Shown in pieces: positions 6,340-14,132 of a DNA stretch of 46,780 nt. Both the position numbers and the translations under genes were made by a program. Source of the DNA: Kribbella catacumbae DSM 19601 (lineage in GTDB: Bacteria; Actinomycetota; Actinomycetes; Propionibacteriales; Kribbellaceae); NCBI RefSeq assembly GCF_000372465.1, contig NZ_AQUZ01000032.1, positions 1 through 46,780 on the forward strand, written 5' to 3'. The notes beneath the pieces were generated by a model. That model searched no databases. It was given only the letters and a program-made list of their open reading frames with translations, and was not told where the DNA came from. Numbering within the stretch: position 1 is the stretch's first letter; every line of letters begins with the position of its first letter.

Positions 6340-7614
6340 ATGAAGAACCTCGACGACACCCTGCCCGAGCTGATGCGCCGGGCCACCGAGAACCTCGAAC
6401 CCGAGTCCACTGACCTGGTCGAACGCGGCATGCGTCGCGGCGTCACCCTGCGCCGCCGCCGGACCGCCCTGATCAGCTTCAGCGGCGCTACCGCAGTACT
6501 GGCCACGGCCGGCATCATCGTCAGCGGCAGCCAACTCTTCGGCAAGGACGCCCAGCCGCCAACCGCCGGTACTACGACCGCGCCAGCGACCCCGAAAGCC
6601 AACGGCGTCGCGGCGAAACCGGTCACCCAGAAGGAGACCCTGGCGACGCTGCTCAAGCTCCTGCCGCCGCACCTGAAGGTCACCAAGACCGAGACCCACG
6701 GAGATACCTTTGGCAACGGGGTGTCCTTGCTCGTGAGTGACGGCAAGGGACTGTCCAAGCTCTCGCTGTCGGTGAATGCGCCTGGTATCGAGGGAAGCTG
6801 CTACGAGCCTCAGCCGGGCACCTGCCTGCCCCGCCCTGACGGCTCTCGCATCACCGTCTCCAAGGAAGAGCCCACCTACGAGCCGGACAACAACCCTGGC
6901 GGGGTGCTCCGTAATTCGGTCGCCGTCCATCGCCGGGGCGGTGAAGCGATCAGTCTGATGAGCTTCAACGCGACGGAGGAGAAGCAGACCGAGAAGACCA
7001 GGCCGAAGCCTGCACTGTCGGTGGCCGAGCTGACCAAGATCGTGGACAGCACGCTCTGGCGCTTCCCGCCGAAGCAGCCGCTGCCGACCGGCGGGCCGGA
7101 CAAGCCGGAGCCGAAGGATCCTGGCGCAGGCAAGCCAGGCGTCCCAGTGCAGCTGACGCTGCAGACGCTCAAGAACGTGTTGCCGACCGGCCTGAAGCTC
7201 ACCCGGCCGGAGACCAACGGCGGCGGGACCAACGGCCACAACGGCGCGGCGTACGTCATCAACGACGGTAAAGGCCTGTCGCGGATCATCGTGTTCGTGA
7301 CGTACGAGCACCCGGTCACCAAGTGCGGACCCGAAGGCATCTCGAATTGCAAGGTCCGGCCGGACGGATCCGTGACCGGCTGGGGCAAGAACGTGCCGGA
7401 GTACGCCGACGCACGTCAGGCCAAGGACGGAGTCGTCGCCAACAAGGCCGAGATCCACTACCCGGACGGCCGGACGATCGCCATAACGAGCTACAACGCC
7501 ACGGCGGAGAAGGGCTCCAAGCACACCCGGGTGACTCCCCCCTTCACCCCGCAGCAACTGCTGGTGATGGCTGGGAACAAGTCCTGGAAGTTCCCCGGGA
7601 CCGGCACGAAGTAA
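6340..7614 (+). CDS. Single-pass membrane protein with duplicated outer domain, candidate anti-sigma partner
   Basis: A 424-residue protein with a basic cytosolic N-terminus (about 1-42, containing RGVTLRRRR), one membrane helix (about 43-63), a Thr/Pro/Ala-rich linker and two homologous outer domains (about 75-240 and 255-420). Both copies share a DGKGLS motif, a Cys pair, a PDGS turn, a SFNATEEK or SYNATAEK motif, and an end of the form WRFP or WKFP. There is no HxxxCxxC zinc anti-sigma motif. Co-transcription with an ECF sigma gene suggests it senses an envelope signal and restrains the sigma factor, which is inference. Confidence 0.7.
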   Translation: MKNLDDTLPELMRRATENLEPESTDLVERGMRRGVTLRRRRTALISFSGATAVLATAGIIVSGSQLFGKDAQPPTAGTTTAPATPKANGVAAKPVTQKETLATLLKLLPPHLKVTKTETHGDTFGNGVSLLVSDGKGLSKLSLSVNAPGIEGSCYEPQPGTCLPRPDGSRITVSKEEPTYEPDNNPGGVLRNSVAVHRRGGEAISLMSFNATEEKQTEKTRPKPALSVAELTKIVDSTLWRFPPKQPLPTGGPDKPEPKDPGAGKPGVPVQLTLQTLKNVLPTGLKLTRPETNGGGTNGHNGAAYVINDGKGLSRIIVFVTYEHPVTKCGPEGISNCKVRPDGSVTGWGKNVPEYADARQAKDGVVANKAEIHYPDGRTIAITSYNATAEKGSKHTRVTPPFTPQQLLVMAGNKSWKFPGTGTK

Positions 7615-7643
7615 AGCTCCCCGCTGGTCCTCTGAGGGGTGGA

Positions 7644-8387
7644 TCAGCGGTGGACGAGAGTGTGCTCGAAGGCGTAGCGAGAAGCACGGAACAGATGTGA
7701 CCCGTACTCCACTGCGCGCCCGTGGTCGTCGTACGTGATCCGCGTAGTCGCCAGTAGCGGTGAGCCCGGCTCCTCCAACAGGAGCCGGGCTTGCTCTGCT
7801 GTGGCCGGCTGGGCCGAGATGGTCTGGTGCGCCACCTTCAGCCGGACCCCCTCTGCCCGGAGCAGTTCGTAGAGGCCGCGCTCGGCCAGGGTGTTCGGGT
7901 CGGTGTCGAGCATCTCCGGGGGAAGCCAGTTGCGCATCAGGGCCAGCGGCTCGCCGTCAGCGCGGCGGAGCCGCTCCAGGCGCAGTACGCGATCCCCCTG
8001 CTCGCACTGGAGGGCAGCGGCGACGTCTGCGGTCGCGGAGACGATGCCGAAGCGCAGTACCTCCGTCTGGGGCTTGCGGTGCGCGGCGGCCAGGTCGTCG
8101 TACAGGCTGGTGAGTTCGAGGCTGCGGCGGACCTGACCCGAGTTGCCGACCACCTGGGTGCCGACGCCGCGCTTGCGGACCAGCAGACCCTGGTCGACCA
8201 GCCGGGCGATGGCCTGCCGGACCGTCGGGCGGCTGAGGCCATAGGCCTCGGCGAGGTCCACCTCGTTGCTGAGCCGGGAACCGACCGGGAGGTCACCGCC
8301 CTGGATCGCCGCTTCGAGCTGCTGCGCGAGCTGTACGTGAAGCGGGGTGCGACTGGTGCGATCAACACTGACCTGGACGGTGCTCAT
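7644..8387 (-). CDS. GntR/HutC-family transcriptional regulator
   Basis: A 247-residue DNA-binding regulator: an N-terminal winged helix (about residues 10-75, with EVDLAEAYGLSRPTVRQAI) and a C-terminal UTRA ligand-binding domain (about 95-240, with LRNWLPPEML and YGSHLFRASRY). It is a clear paralogue of the GntR protein at 33652-34389; both share LTSLYDDL and RNWLPP. A GTG at 8480 in the same frame would add 31 residues without family resemblance, so the ATG at 8387 is preferred although its ribosome site is weak. It lies downstream of an inositol-dehydrogenase-like gene on the same strand, a plausible target. Confidence 0.82.
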   Translation of the reverse strand: MSTVQVSVDRTSRTPLHVQLAQQLEAAIQGGDLPVGSRLSNEVDLAEAYGLSRPTVRQAIARLVDQGLLVRKRGVGTQVVGNSGQVRRSLELTSLYDDLAAAHRKPQTEVLRFGIVSATADVAAALQCEQGDRVLRLERLRRADGEPLALMRNWLPPEMLDTDPNTLAERGLYELLRAEGVRLKVAHQTISAQPATAEQARLLLEEPGSPLLATTRITYDDHGRAVEYGSHLFRASRYAFEHTLVHR

Positions 8388-8510
8388 GGGCACATCTTGG
8401 GGTGTCCAGGGCGCACCGTCGAGTCGGAGCGTGGGTTTGATCAGATCTCTTCGTTTCTGAAGGTGCCAGAGGACCGGCACAAGGCGAGTTCGTCATCGCT
8501 GTGGGCTAAC

Positions 8511-9548
8511 TCAGCCGATCTCCGTCAGCTGGACCGGACGGTGCTCCTCGTGGGACTTCATCGCGGCCAGCGCGACGCGAAGTGCCCTGCGGGCGTCCTC
8601 GCCGGTGACGGGCGGAGTCGAGCCGGTCCGGATCGCATCGGCGAACTGCGAGACCTCGGCGACATACGCGTCGCCGAACATCTCCTCGTCGCTCCTGAGC
8701 GTCTGCTGGCTGATCCCCTGCTCGCCGTACTGCAGCATCGGGCTGCTCGCATGCCGCCCCGCCGTCACCATGCCCTTCGAGCCGAACACCTCGCCGCGTA
8801 CGTCGTACCCGTACAGCGCCGAGAAGCTGGCCTCCGCGGTCGCGATCGCGCCGTTGTCGAAGCTGAGCATGACCGACGCGGTGTCGATCAACCCACTGTC
8901 CTTGTACTGCGGGGCGACCAGCGCGTCGGCTCGCGTGTAGACCTCGATCGGCTCGGCACCCGGGTTGAGCCAGAGCAAGGTGTCGAAGTCGTGGATCAGC
9001 GTCTCGCGGAAGATCGTCCAGGGCTTGATGTTGACCGAATTGCTCAGACCGCCCGGCCAACCAGGATCGCGAGTGACCGAGCGCAGCTGCTGCGGCGTAC
9101 CGATCTCGCCTCTGACGACCGCAGCGTGCGCGGCCGCGAAGTCAGCGGCGAAGCGGCGGTTGAAGCCGACCTGGAAGGGGACGCCGGCCTTCCGCGTCGC
9201 CAGGATCGCCCGGTCCATCTCCACCAGGTCGAGGGAGGCCGGCTTCTCGCAGAAGACCGCCTTGCCCGCCTCGGCCGCGCGGACGACCAGCTCGCTGTGC
9301 ACGTCCGCGAACGAGGTGATCGCGACGGCCTCGATCTCGGGATCCTTGAGCACATCGTCGAGCTCGGCGGTCGCCTTGGCGTCGTACTTCGCCGCGACGC
9401 TCTCGGCCACGTCGAGCCGCAGGTCCACCACGGCGGCCAGCTCGGCGGCCGGGACCCGGCGCGCGATGTGGCCCGCGTGCATGGTGCCGATCCGGCCGGC
9501 ACCGATCAACGCGATCCGGATGACTTGCAGCCCATGATCGGTACGCAT
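8511..9548 (-). CDS. Gfo/Idh/MocA-family oxidoreductase, inositol 2-dehydrogenase-like
   Basis: A 345-residue NAD(P)-dependent sugar or inositol dehydrogenase. The Rossmann motif is IALIGAGRIGTMHAGHIARR near the N-terminus. CEKPASLD carries the conserved Glu-Lys-Pro, and ETLIHDFDTLLW holds the usual catalytic Asp/His region. FNRRFAADF matches the inositol-dehydrogenase subgroup. The start at 9548 has GAGGGG about eight bases upstream; an in-frame extension to 9596 lacks this. It is divergent from a LacI regulator, with a perfect palindromic operator between them, which suggests LacI control. The exact substrate is not resolved. Confidence 0.82.
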   Translation of the reverse strand: MRTDHGLQVIRIALIGAGRIGTMHAGHIARRVPAAELAAVVDLRLDVAESVAAKYDAKATAELDDVLKDPEIEAVAITSFADVHSELVVRAAEAGKAVFCEKPASLDLVEMDRAILATRKAGVPFQVGFNRRFAADFAAAHAAVVRGEIGTPQQLRSVTRDPGWPGGLSNSVNIKPWTIFRETLIHDFDTLLWLNPGAEPIEVYTRADALVAPQYKDSGLIDTASVMLSFDNGAIATAEASFSALYGYDVRGEVFGSKGMVTAGRHASSPMLQYGEQGISQQTLRSDEEMFGDAYVAEVSQFADAIRTGSTPPVTGEDARRALRVALAAMKSHEEHRPVQLTEIG

Positions 9549-9601
9549 GTGGTCGATCCCCTCATGACGTGTGATGTACCCCGTTGTGACGAGCAACTAC
9601 T

Positions 9602-9617
9602 ACTAGAGCGCTCTAGT
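9602..9617. promoter_or_regulatory. Perfect 16-bp LacI-type operator
   Basis: ACTAGAGCGCTCTAGT is a perfect palindrome with the central CG step and half-site style typical of LacI-family operators. It lies 54 bases upstream of the oxidoreductase start and 170 bases upstream of the divergent LacI regulator, so it could control both. The binding protein is inferred. Confidence 0.72.
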
Positions 9618-9676
9618 CACGAGCAAGCGAACACTGGTTTGATGGACCCGTCAAGAGTTCTGCCAGGTAACCCCAG

Positions 9677-9764
9677 CTGATCATTCGCCCCTTTTTGATG
9701 CTCTCGACCGACGCCGCAACGCCGGGCTTTGTCCACAGAGGGTCAAAAAGGGGCGAATGATCAG
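9677..9764. repeat. 88-bp element with perfect 22-bp inverted arms
   Basis: The left arm starts CTGATCATTCGCCCC and ends TTTTTGA at 9698. The right arm, 9743-9764, is its exact reverse complement. The interior is 44 bases. The left arm, with further flanking identity on the right arm (GACCC), recurs once at 5283-5310. It could be a transcription-terminating hairpin, a MITE-like element or an RNA structure. No clear target-site duplication was seen. Confidence 0.8.
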
Positions 9765-9787
9765 GTGGGTTGGTTGGAGGCAACCGG

Positions 9788-10795
9788 ATGGATCGTCCCC
9801 CGACGATGGAGGACGTGGCCCGGCTGGCCGGAGTGTCGCGCGCGCTCGTCTCGATCGTGTACCGCGATGCGCCCGGCGCGAGCGATGCCACCCGGACACG
9901 GGTCCTGGCTGCCGGCAACGATCTCGGCTACCGGCCCGATCACCGGGCGCGGCTCCTCGGTCGCACCCGGACACGGTTGCTCGGCGTGACGTTCGACGTA
10001 CGGGCTCCATTTCATGGCGATCTGGTGGAAGTGCTGTACTCGGCGGCCGAAGCAGCCGGTTACGACCTTGCCCTCAGTGCTGTTGCTCCTTCGCGAGGCG
10101 AGTCCCGCGCGGTTCAGTCGCTACTCGACTATCGCTGCGAGGCTTTGATCCTGCTGGGTCCGCAGCTTTCCCCTTCGGCTCTGTCAGCGCTTGCAGAGTC
10201 ACAGCCCGTCATCGTGATCGGCCGCAAGGTCCGCGCTGCCGGCGTCGATGTCGTACGAACGGATGACAAGGGGGGTTCGCGGTTGGCTGTGGAACACCTG
10301 CTGTCGTTGGGACATCGGGCCATCCTGCACATCGACGGCGCCAAGTTCCCGGGCTCCGCGGAACGCCGTACCGGCTATCGCGCGGCCATGCGGCATGCCG
10401 GCCTCTCGCCTTTCATCCAGCCGGGCGGCCGCACCGAGGCCGATGGATCCGACGCGGCCAAGACCTTCCTGAACGACTCACCGCCCGTCACCGCGGTCAC
10501 GCTCTTCAACGACCGCGCAGCCACGGGCTTTCTCGACACGATCCGCCAGTCATCCCTGGAGATCCCCCGGGACCTCTCGGTGGTCGGCTACGACAACTCC
10601 ACCATCGCGGCGCTCTCCCACATCAGCCTCACCACCGTCGCCCAGAACACCACCGCCCTGGCCAACCAGACCATCGCGATAGCCCAGACCCGCCTCACCG
10701 ACCCCAACGCCACAACAGCCGCCGTCGTCATCCCCCCAACCCTCGTACTCCGCTCCACGACGGCCCCACCGCGCTCGGCAGGTTGTACGGGCTGA
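9788..10795 (+). CDS. LacI-family transcriptional regulator
   Basis: A 335-residue repressor. Its N-terminal helix-turn-helix is MEDVARLAGVSRALVSIVYR, followed by the hinge helix region (GYRPDHRARLLG) and a periplasmic-binding-protein-like effector domain (about 60-330) with LFNDRAATGFLDTI and SVVGYDNS. GGAGG lies seven bases before the ATG at 9788, which rules in favour of this start over one at 9770. It is divergent from the inositol-dehydrogenase-like gene with the 16-bp palindrome between them. Its 3' end overlaps the convergent regulator gene by 68 bp. Confidence 0.88.
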   Translation: MDRPPTMEDVARLAGVSRALVSIVYRDAPGASDATRTRVLAAGNDLGYRPDHRARLLGRTRTRLLGVTFDVRAPFHGDLVEVLYSAAEAAGYDLALSAVAPSRGESRAVQSLLDYRCEALILLGPQLSPSALSALAESQPVIVIGRKVRAAGVDVVRTDDKGGSRLAVEHLLSLGHRAILHIDGAKFPGSAERRTGYRAAMRHAGLSPFIQPGGRTEADGSDAAKTFLNDSPPVTAVTLFNDRAATGFLDTIRQSSLEIPRDLSVVGYDNSTIAALSHISLTTVAQNTTALANQTIAIAQTRLTDPNATTAAVVIPPTLVLRSTTAPPRSAGCTG

Positions 10796-11789
10796 TCGGG
10801 TGGATGTTGGACGGCAACGAGTGGGGTGCATTGGGGAGCAGGTGGTGAGCTTGGAGTAGAGCGTGGCAACTGCGGCGGAGGTCGGCGGGCAGGTCGTGGT
10901 GGAGGACCAGGGTAAGGGCGCCGGACCGGAGTAGAGCGTGGTTGTCGGGGTCGAGGTCATGGGCGATGAAGCAGCGGTAGGGGCGACCCAGAGCTGCGAA
11001 GGCGTCGACGATCGCGCTGTTGCCGCCGCCGATGGAGTAGACGGCGTTGATGCTGGGGTCGGCGATGAGTGCCTCTAGCGCCAGGTCGTGCATGGTGGCG
11101 TCGAGCCCGTCGGTGTTGTTGAGCTCCACCAGTGCGCGGTCGGGGGCCAGGCGGCGGAGCGCGGCACGGAAGCCCATTTCGCGTTCTTCCTCGCCACGGA
11201 AGGTGTCGCGGCTCAACGTCACCAGGATGTTGCCGGGCGCATCGCCCAGCCATTGGGAGACGAAGTACGCCGCGGTGGCGCCGGCCGCGCGATTGTCGAT
11301 GCCGACGTAGGCGACCCGGCGGCTGGTTGGGAGATCGGTCACCAGAGTCACCACGGGGATGCCGGCGGCAACCAGTTGGTCGACGGCCTCGACGACCTCG
11401 GGTTCGTCGGGTGCCTTGAGGATCACGCCCTGGGAACCGCGGCGGCGTACCCGCTCCAAGGCCTCGACCATCGCCGGAGCCGAGGCGGTCTCATCCAAAG
11501 AGAAGCGGGCGCGGATCACTGCGGGACGCAAGCCGGGCAGTTCGCCCTCCAGCGCCGCGCGGACGGCGCCGGTGAAACGCGACGGGGCTTGCATGACGAG
11601 GTCGATCACGAGTGTGCGACCGCCGAGGCGGACCTGGTCCTGTTGGCGTTCCAGGTCGCGGACGGCCTGGTCGACCTGGCGCTGGGCGCGGATGCTGACA
11701 CCGGGGCGGCCGTTGAGAACCCGGTCGACTGTCGTCTCGCTCAGGCCCGCCTGTACTGCGATGTCGCGCACGCGGAATGCACGGCCCAC
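10728..11789 (-). CDS. LacI-family transcriptional regulator (sugar-binding type)
   Basis: A 353-residue regulator with helix-turn-helix VRDIAVQAGLSETTVDRVLN and a periplasmic-binding effector domain of the type whose ligands are sugars (DLPTSRRVAYVGIDNRAAG and GGGNSAIVDAF). The GTG start at 11789 has GGAGG seven bases upstream. The family-like C-terminal motif SNIHPISPYNLPS is encoded inside the overlap with the convergent gene, so the overlap is real rather than a calling error. It is divergent from the PhyH/oxidoreductase pair, its likely target. Confidence 0.85.
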   Translation of the reverse strand: MGRAFRVRDIAVQAGLSETTVDRVLNGRPGVSIRAQRQVDQAVRDLERQQDQVRLGGRTLVIDLVMQAPSRFTGAVRAALEGELPGLRPAVIRARFSLDETASAPAMVEALERVRRRGSQGVILKAPDEPEVVEAVDQLVAAGIPVVTLVTDLPTSRRVAYVGIDNRAAGATAAYFVSQWLGDAPGNILVTLSRDTFRGEEEREMGFRAALRRLAPDRALVELNNTDGLDATMHDLALEALIADPSINAVYSIGGGNSAIVDAFAALGRPYRCFIAHDLDPDNHALLRSGALTLVLHHDLPADLRRSCHALLQAHHLLPNAPHSLPSNIHPISPYNLPSAVGPSWSGVRGLGG

Positions 11790-11806
11790 GGGAGCACCTC
11801 CGCGAA

Positions 11807-11847
11807 TGACGGGTTTTTGACGGATTCTAGGTGTACCAATCCCGTCA
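11807..11847. promoter_or_regulatory. Candidate operator cluster between divergent LacI and PhyH genes
   Basis: TGACGG occurs at 11807 and 11818, eleven bases apart (one helical turn), and its reverse complement CCGTCA lies at 11842-11847. The outer copies form the inverted pair TGACGGG and CCCGTCA. Position in the 100-bp divergent interval suggests binding by the adjacent LacI protein. This is inferred from symmetry only. Confidence 0.4.
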
Positions 11848-11889
11848 GCCAGGCGCCAGGCTGAAGCGAAAGACGAGAGGAGCCCACCG

Positions 11890-13029
11890 ATGACCTGGCT
11901 GAAGCCCGAGGATGCTCACCTGCCGGACCTGTTGAAGGTTCTCCAGGACCGAACCGACCCGGCCGACTACCCGTTCGCGGACGTGGTCGAGCAGGAGGTA
12001 CCGCTGTACGACGCGGCCCGGATCCGCAAGGAGGATCCGCTGGAGGTGCAAGCGGAGTTCGCCAGGGCGCTCAGTGACGGGCCGGGGATCATCGTCCTGA
12101 AAGGGGCCTTCGGCAAGGAAGTGGTCGACGCCACGACCCACGAGTTCCGCGCGATGATCGACGACCAGCAGCGGGCCGGTACGGCGGCGGGTGATCACTT
12201 CGCCAAGCCCGGCGCCAACGATCGCGTCTGGAACGCCTTGGAGAAGCTGGCGATCAGAGCACCCGTGGTGTTCGCCCGCTACTACTCCAACGATCTTCTC
12301 GCGCTGGCGGCGAAGGCCTGGCTCGGACCGGCGTACCAGGTCACGTCGCAGGTGAACGTTGTGAATCCGGGAGGTGAAGGCCAAACGGTGCACCGCGACT
12401 ACCACCTCGGCTTCCAGTCGAACGAGGTCGCCGCTGCCTACCCTGCCCATGTGCACAAGCTGTCCAGCGTACTGACGCTGCAAGGGGCGGTCGCCCACTG
12501 TGACATGCCGGTGGAGAGTGGGCCGACGCTCTACCTGCCGCATTCGCACAAGTACGAGCTGGGATACCTCGCCTGGCGGCAGCCCGAGTTCGGCGAGCAC
12601 TTCGTTGCCCATCACGTGCAGTTACCGCTGAGCAAGGGCGATGCTGTCTTCTTCAACCCCGCGCTGTTCCATGCGGCCGGCAGCAATCACTCCACCGACA
12701 TCTTCCGGATGGCGAACCTGCTGCAGATCTCGTCGGCGTTCGGGCGCGCGATGGAGAGTGTCGACCGGGTCCGGATGGCGGTCACCCTCTATCCCGTACT
12801 GCGTACTCTGCGGCACGATAACCCCTTCGCTTTGGACAACGTCATCGCCGCGAGCGCCGAGGGATACGCTTTCCCGACCAACCTGGACCGAGATCAGCCG
12901 ATCGGCGGACTCGCTCCCCAGACCCAGGCCGACCTGGTCCGCCAAGCCCTCGCCGAGGACTGGCCCGACGGTCGTCTGCAGCAGGCCCTCGACGAGCACG
13001 CGGTCCGCCGCCGTACGGATGACATCTGA
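11890..13029 (+). CDS. Phytanoyl-CoA dioxygenase (PhyH) family protein
   Basis: A 379-residue Fe(II)/2-oxoglutarate-dependent oxygenase. The iron triad is visible as H168-x-D170 (TVHRDYH) and H261 (ALFHAAGSN), with R273 (DIFRMANL) as the likely 2-oxoglutarate ligand. The ribosome site GAGAGGAG is well placed. It is followed 14 bp later by a Gfo/Idh/MocA gene and is divergent from a LacI regulator, which suggests hydroxylation or oxidation of a carbohydrate-like or polyol substrate. That substrate class is inference; PhyH proteins act on many small molecules. Confidence 0.82.
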   Translation: MTWLKPEDAHLPDLLKVLQDRTDPADYPFADVVEQEVPLYDAARIRKEDPLEVQAEFARALSDGPGIIVLKGAFGKEVVDATTHEFRAMIDDQQRAGTAAGDHFAKPGANDRVWNALEKLAIRAPVVFARYYSNDLLALAAKAWLGPAYQVTSQVNVVNPGGEGQTVHRDYHLGFQSNEVAAAYPAHVHKLSSVLTLQGAVAHCDMPVESGPTLYLPHSHKYELGYLAWRQPEFGEHFVAHHVQLPLSKGDAVFFNPALFHAAGSNHSTDIFRMANLLQISSAFGRAMESVDRVRMAVTLYPVLRTLRHDNPFALDNVIAASAEGYAFPTNLDRDQPIGGLAPQTQADLVRQALAEDWPDGRLQQALDEHAVRRRTDDI

Positions 13030-13043
13030 GCAAGGGAGAACGT

Positions 13044-14045
13044 ATGGAACCGCTTCGCATCGGAATCCTCGGCGCCGCCCGTATCGCGGGTAGGGCGATC
13101 GTCGAGCCGGCCCGGCTGACCGGCGCCCGGCTGGTCGCGGTCGCGGCCCGGGAGACCGAACGGGCGGAAGCCTTCGCGGCTGAGCACGGCGTGGAGCGGG
13201 TCATGGCCAGCTACGACGACGTGATCAACGATCCCGAGGTCGAGGCGATCTACAACCCGCTGGCCAACGGGTTGCACGGGCCGTGGAACCTGCGGGCGAT
13301 TGCCGCGGGCAAGCATGTGCTGACCGAGAAGCCGTCGGCGAGCAATGCCACCGAGGCGGCCCAGGTGCGGGACGCGGCGCGCGAACAGGGCGTCGTACTG
13401 ATGGAGGGCTTCCACTACGTCTTCCACCCGGTGACGCGGCGACTGCACGAACTGCTGGCCAAGGGCGAGCTCGGCGAACTGCAGCACGTCGAGGCGACGA
13501 TGGTGATGCCGCCGCCTGCCGACGAGGACCCGCGCTGGTCACTGGCGCTCGCTGGTGGTGCTGTGATGGATGTCGGCTGTTACGCACTGCACGCGCAGCG
13601 GATGCTGGCGCCGTGGGGTGGCGGTGCACCCAAGCTCGCCAATGCCCGCGCAGGTGAGCGCAAGCGTCTCCCTGGTGTCGACGAATGGCTCAACGCCGAC
13701 CTGGTGTTCCCCAACGGCGCGACGGGCGCAGTACGGACGAGCATGGCCGGCGAGGACCTCGACTTCAGTCTGCGGATCATCGGCACCCGCGGCGAGGCCT
13801 TCGCGCCGAGCTTCGTGCTGCCGCATCTGGACGACAGCGTCACGGTGAAGACCAAGGAGGACACCTGGGTCGAGCGGCTGGGCACCAAGTCCTCCTACAC
13901 CTACCAGCTGGAGGCGTTCGCCGCGCACCTGCGTGACGGCGCTCCGCTGATCACCGACGCCGACGACGCCCACGCGACGATGGAACTGATCGACGCCTGC
14001 TACCGCGACGCCGGCCTCCAGCCGCGGCCGACTACGACCATCTAG
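13044..14045 (+). CDS. Gfo/Idh/MocA-family oxidoreductase
   Basis: A 333-residue NAD(P)-dependent dehydrogenase with an N-terminal Rossmann fold (RIGILGAARIAGRAI), TEKPSASNATEA carrying the Glu-Lys-Pro at 95-97, and the C-terminal GFO_IDH_MocA domain (from about 125, with EGFHYVFHP and GAVMDVGCYALH). The GEL spacing and the EGFHYVFHP block resemble the glucose-fructose oxidoreductase/D-xylose dehydrogenase branch more than inositol dehydrogenases. GGGAG precedes the ATG. It is co-transcribed with the PhyH gene, so the two probably act in one pathway. Confidence 0.82.
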   Translation: MEPLRIGILGAARIAGRAIVEPARLTGARLVAVAARETERAEAFAAEHGVERVMASYDDVINDPEVEAIYNPLANGLHGPWNLRAIAAGKHVLTEKPSASNATEAAQVRDAAREQGVVLMEGFHYVFHPVTRRLHELLAKGELGELQHVEATMVMPPPADEDPRWSLALAGGAVMDVGCYALHAQRMLAPWGGGAPKLANARAGERKRLPGVDEWLNADLVFPNGATGAVRTSMAGEDLDFSLRIIGTRGEAFAPSFVLPHLDDSVTVKTKEDTWVERLGTKSSYTYQLEAFAAHLRDGAPLITDADDAHATMELIDACYRDAGLQPRPTTTI

Positions 14046-14132
14046 TGCCGTAAGTTGCCGTGGACGACGCCTTGACGCGCAGTTATGCGCAATGGCTAAC
14101 TGGCTGAAGCCGCCCAGCCACGAGGAGACTCG

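Noticed and set aside
6001..7557. 518-codon minus-strand frame opposite the sigma factor and its partner
   Set aside because: It lies opposite a clear sigma factor and a membrane protein, and its sequence has no recognisable family pattern.
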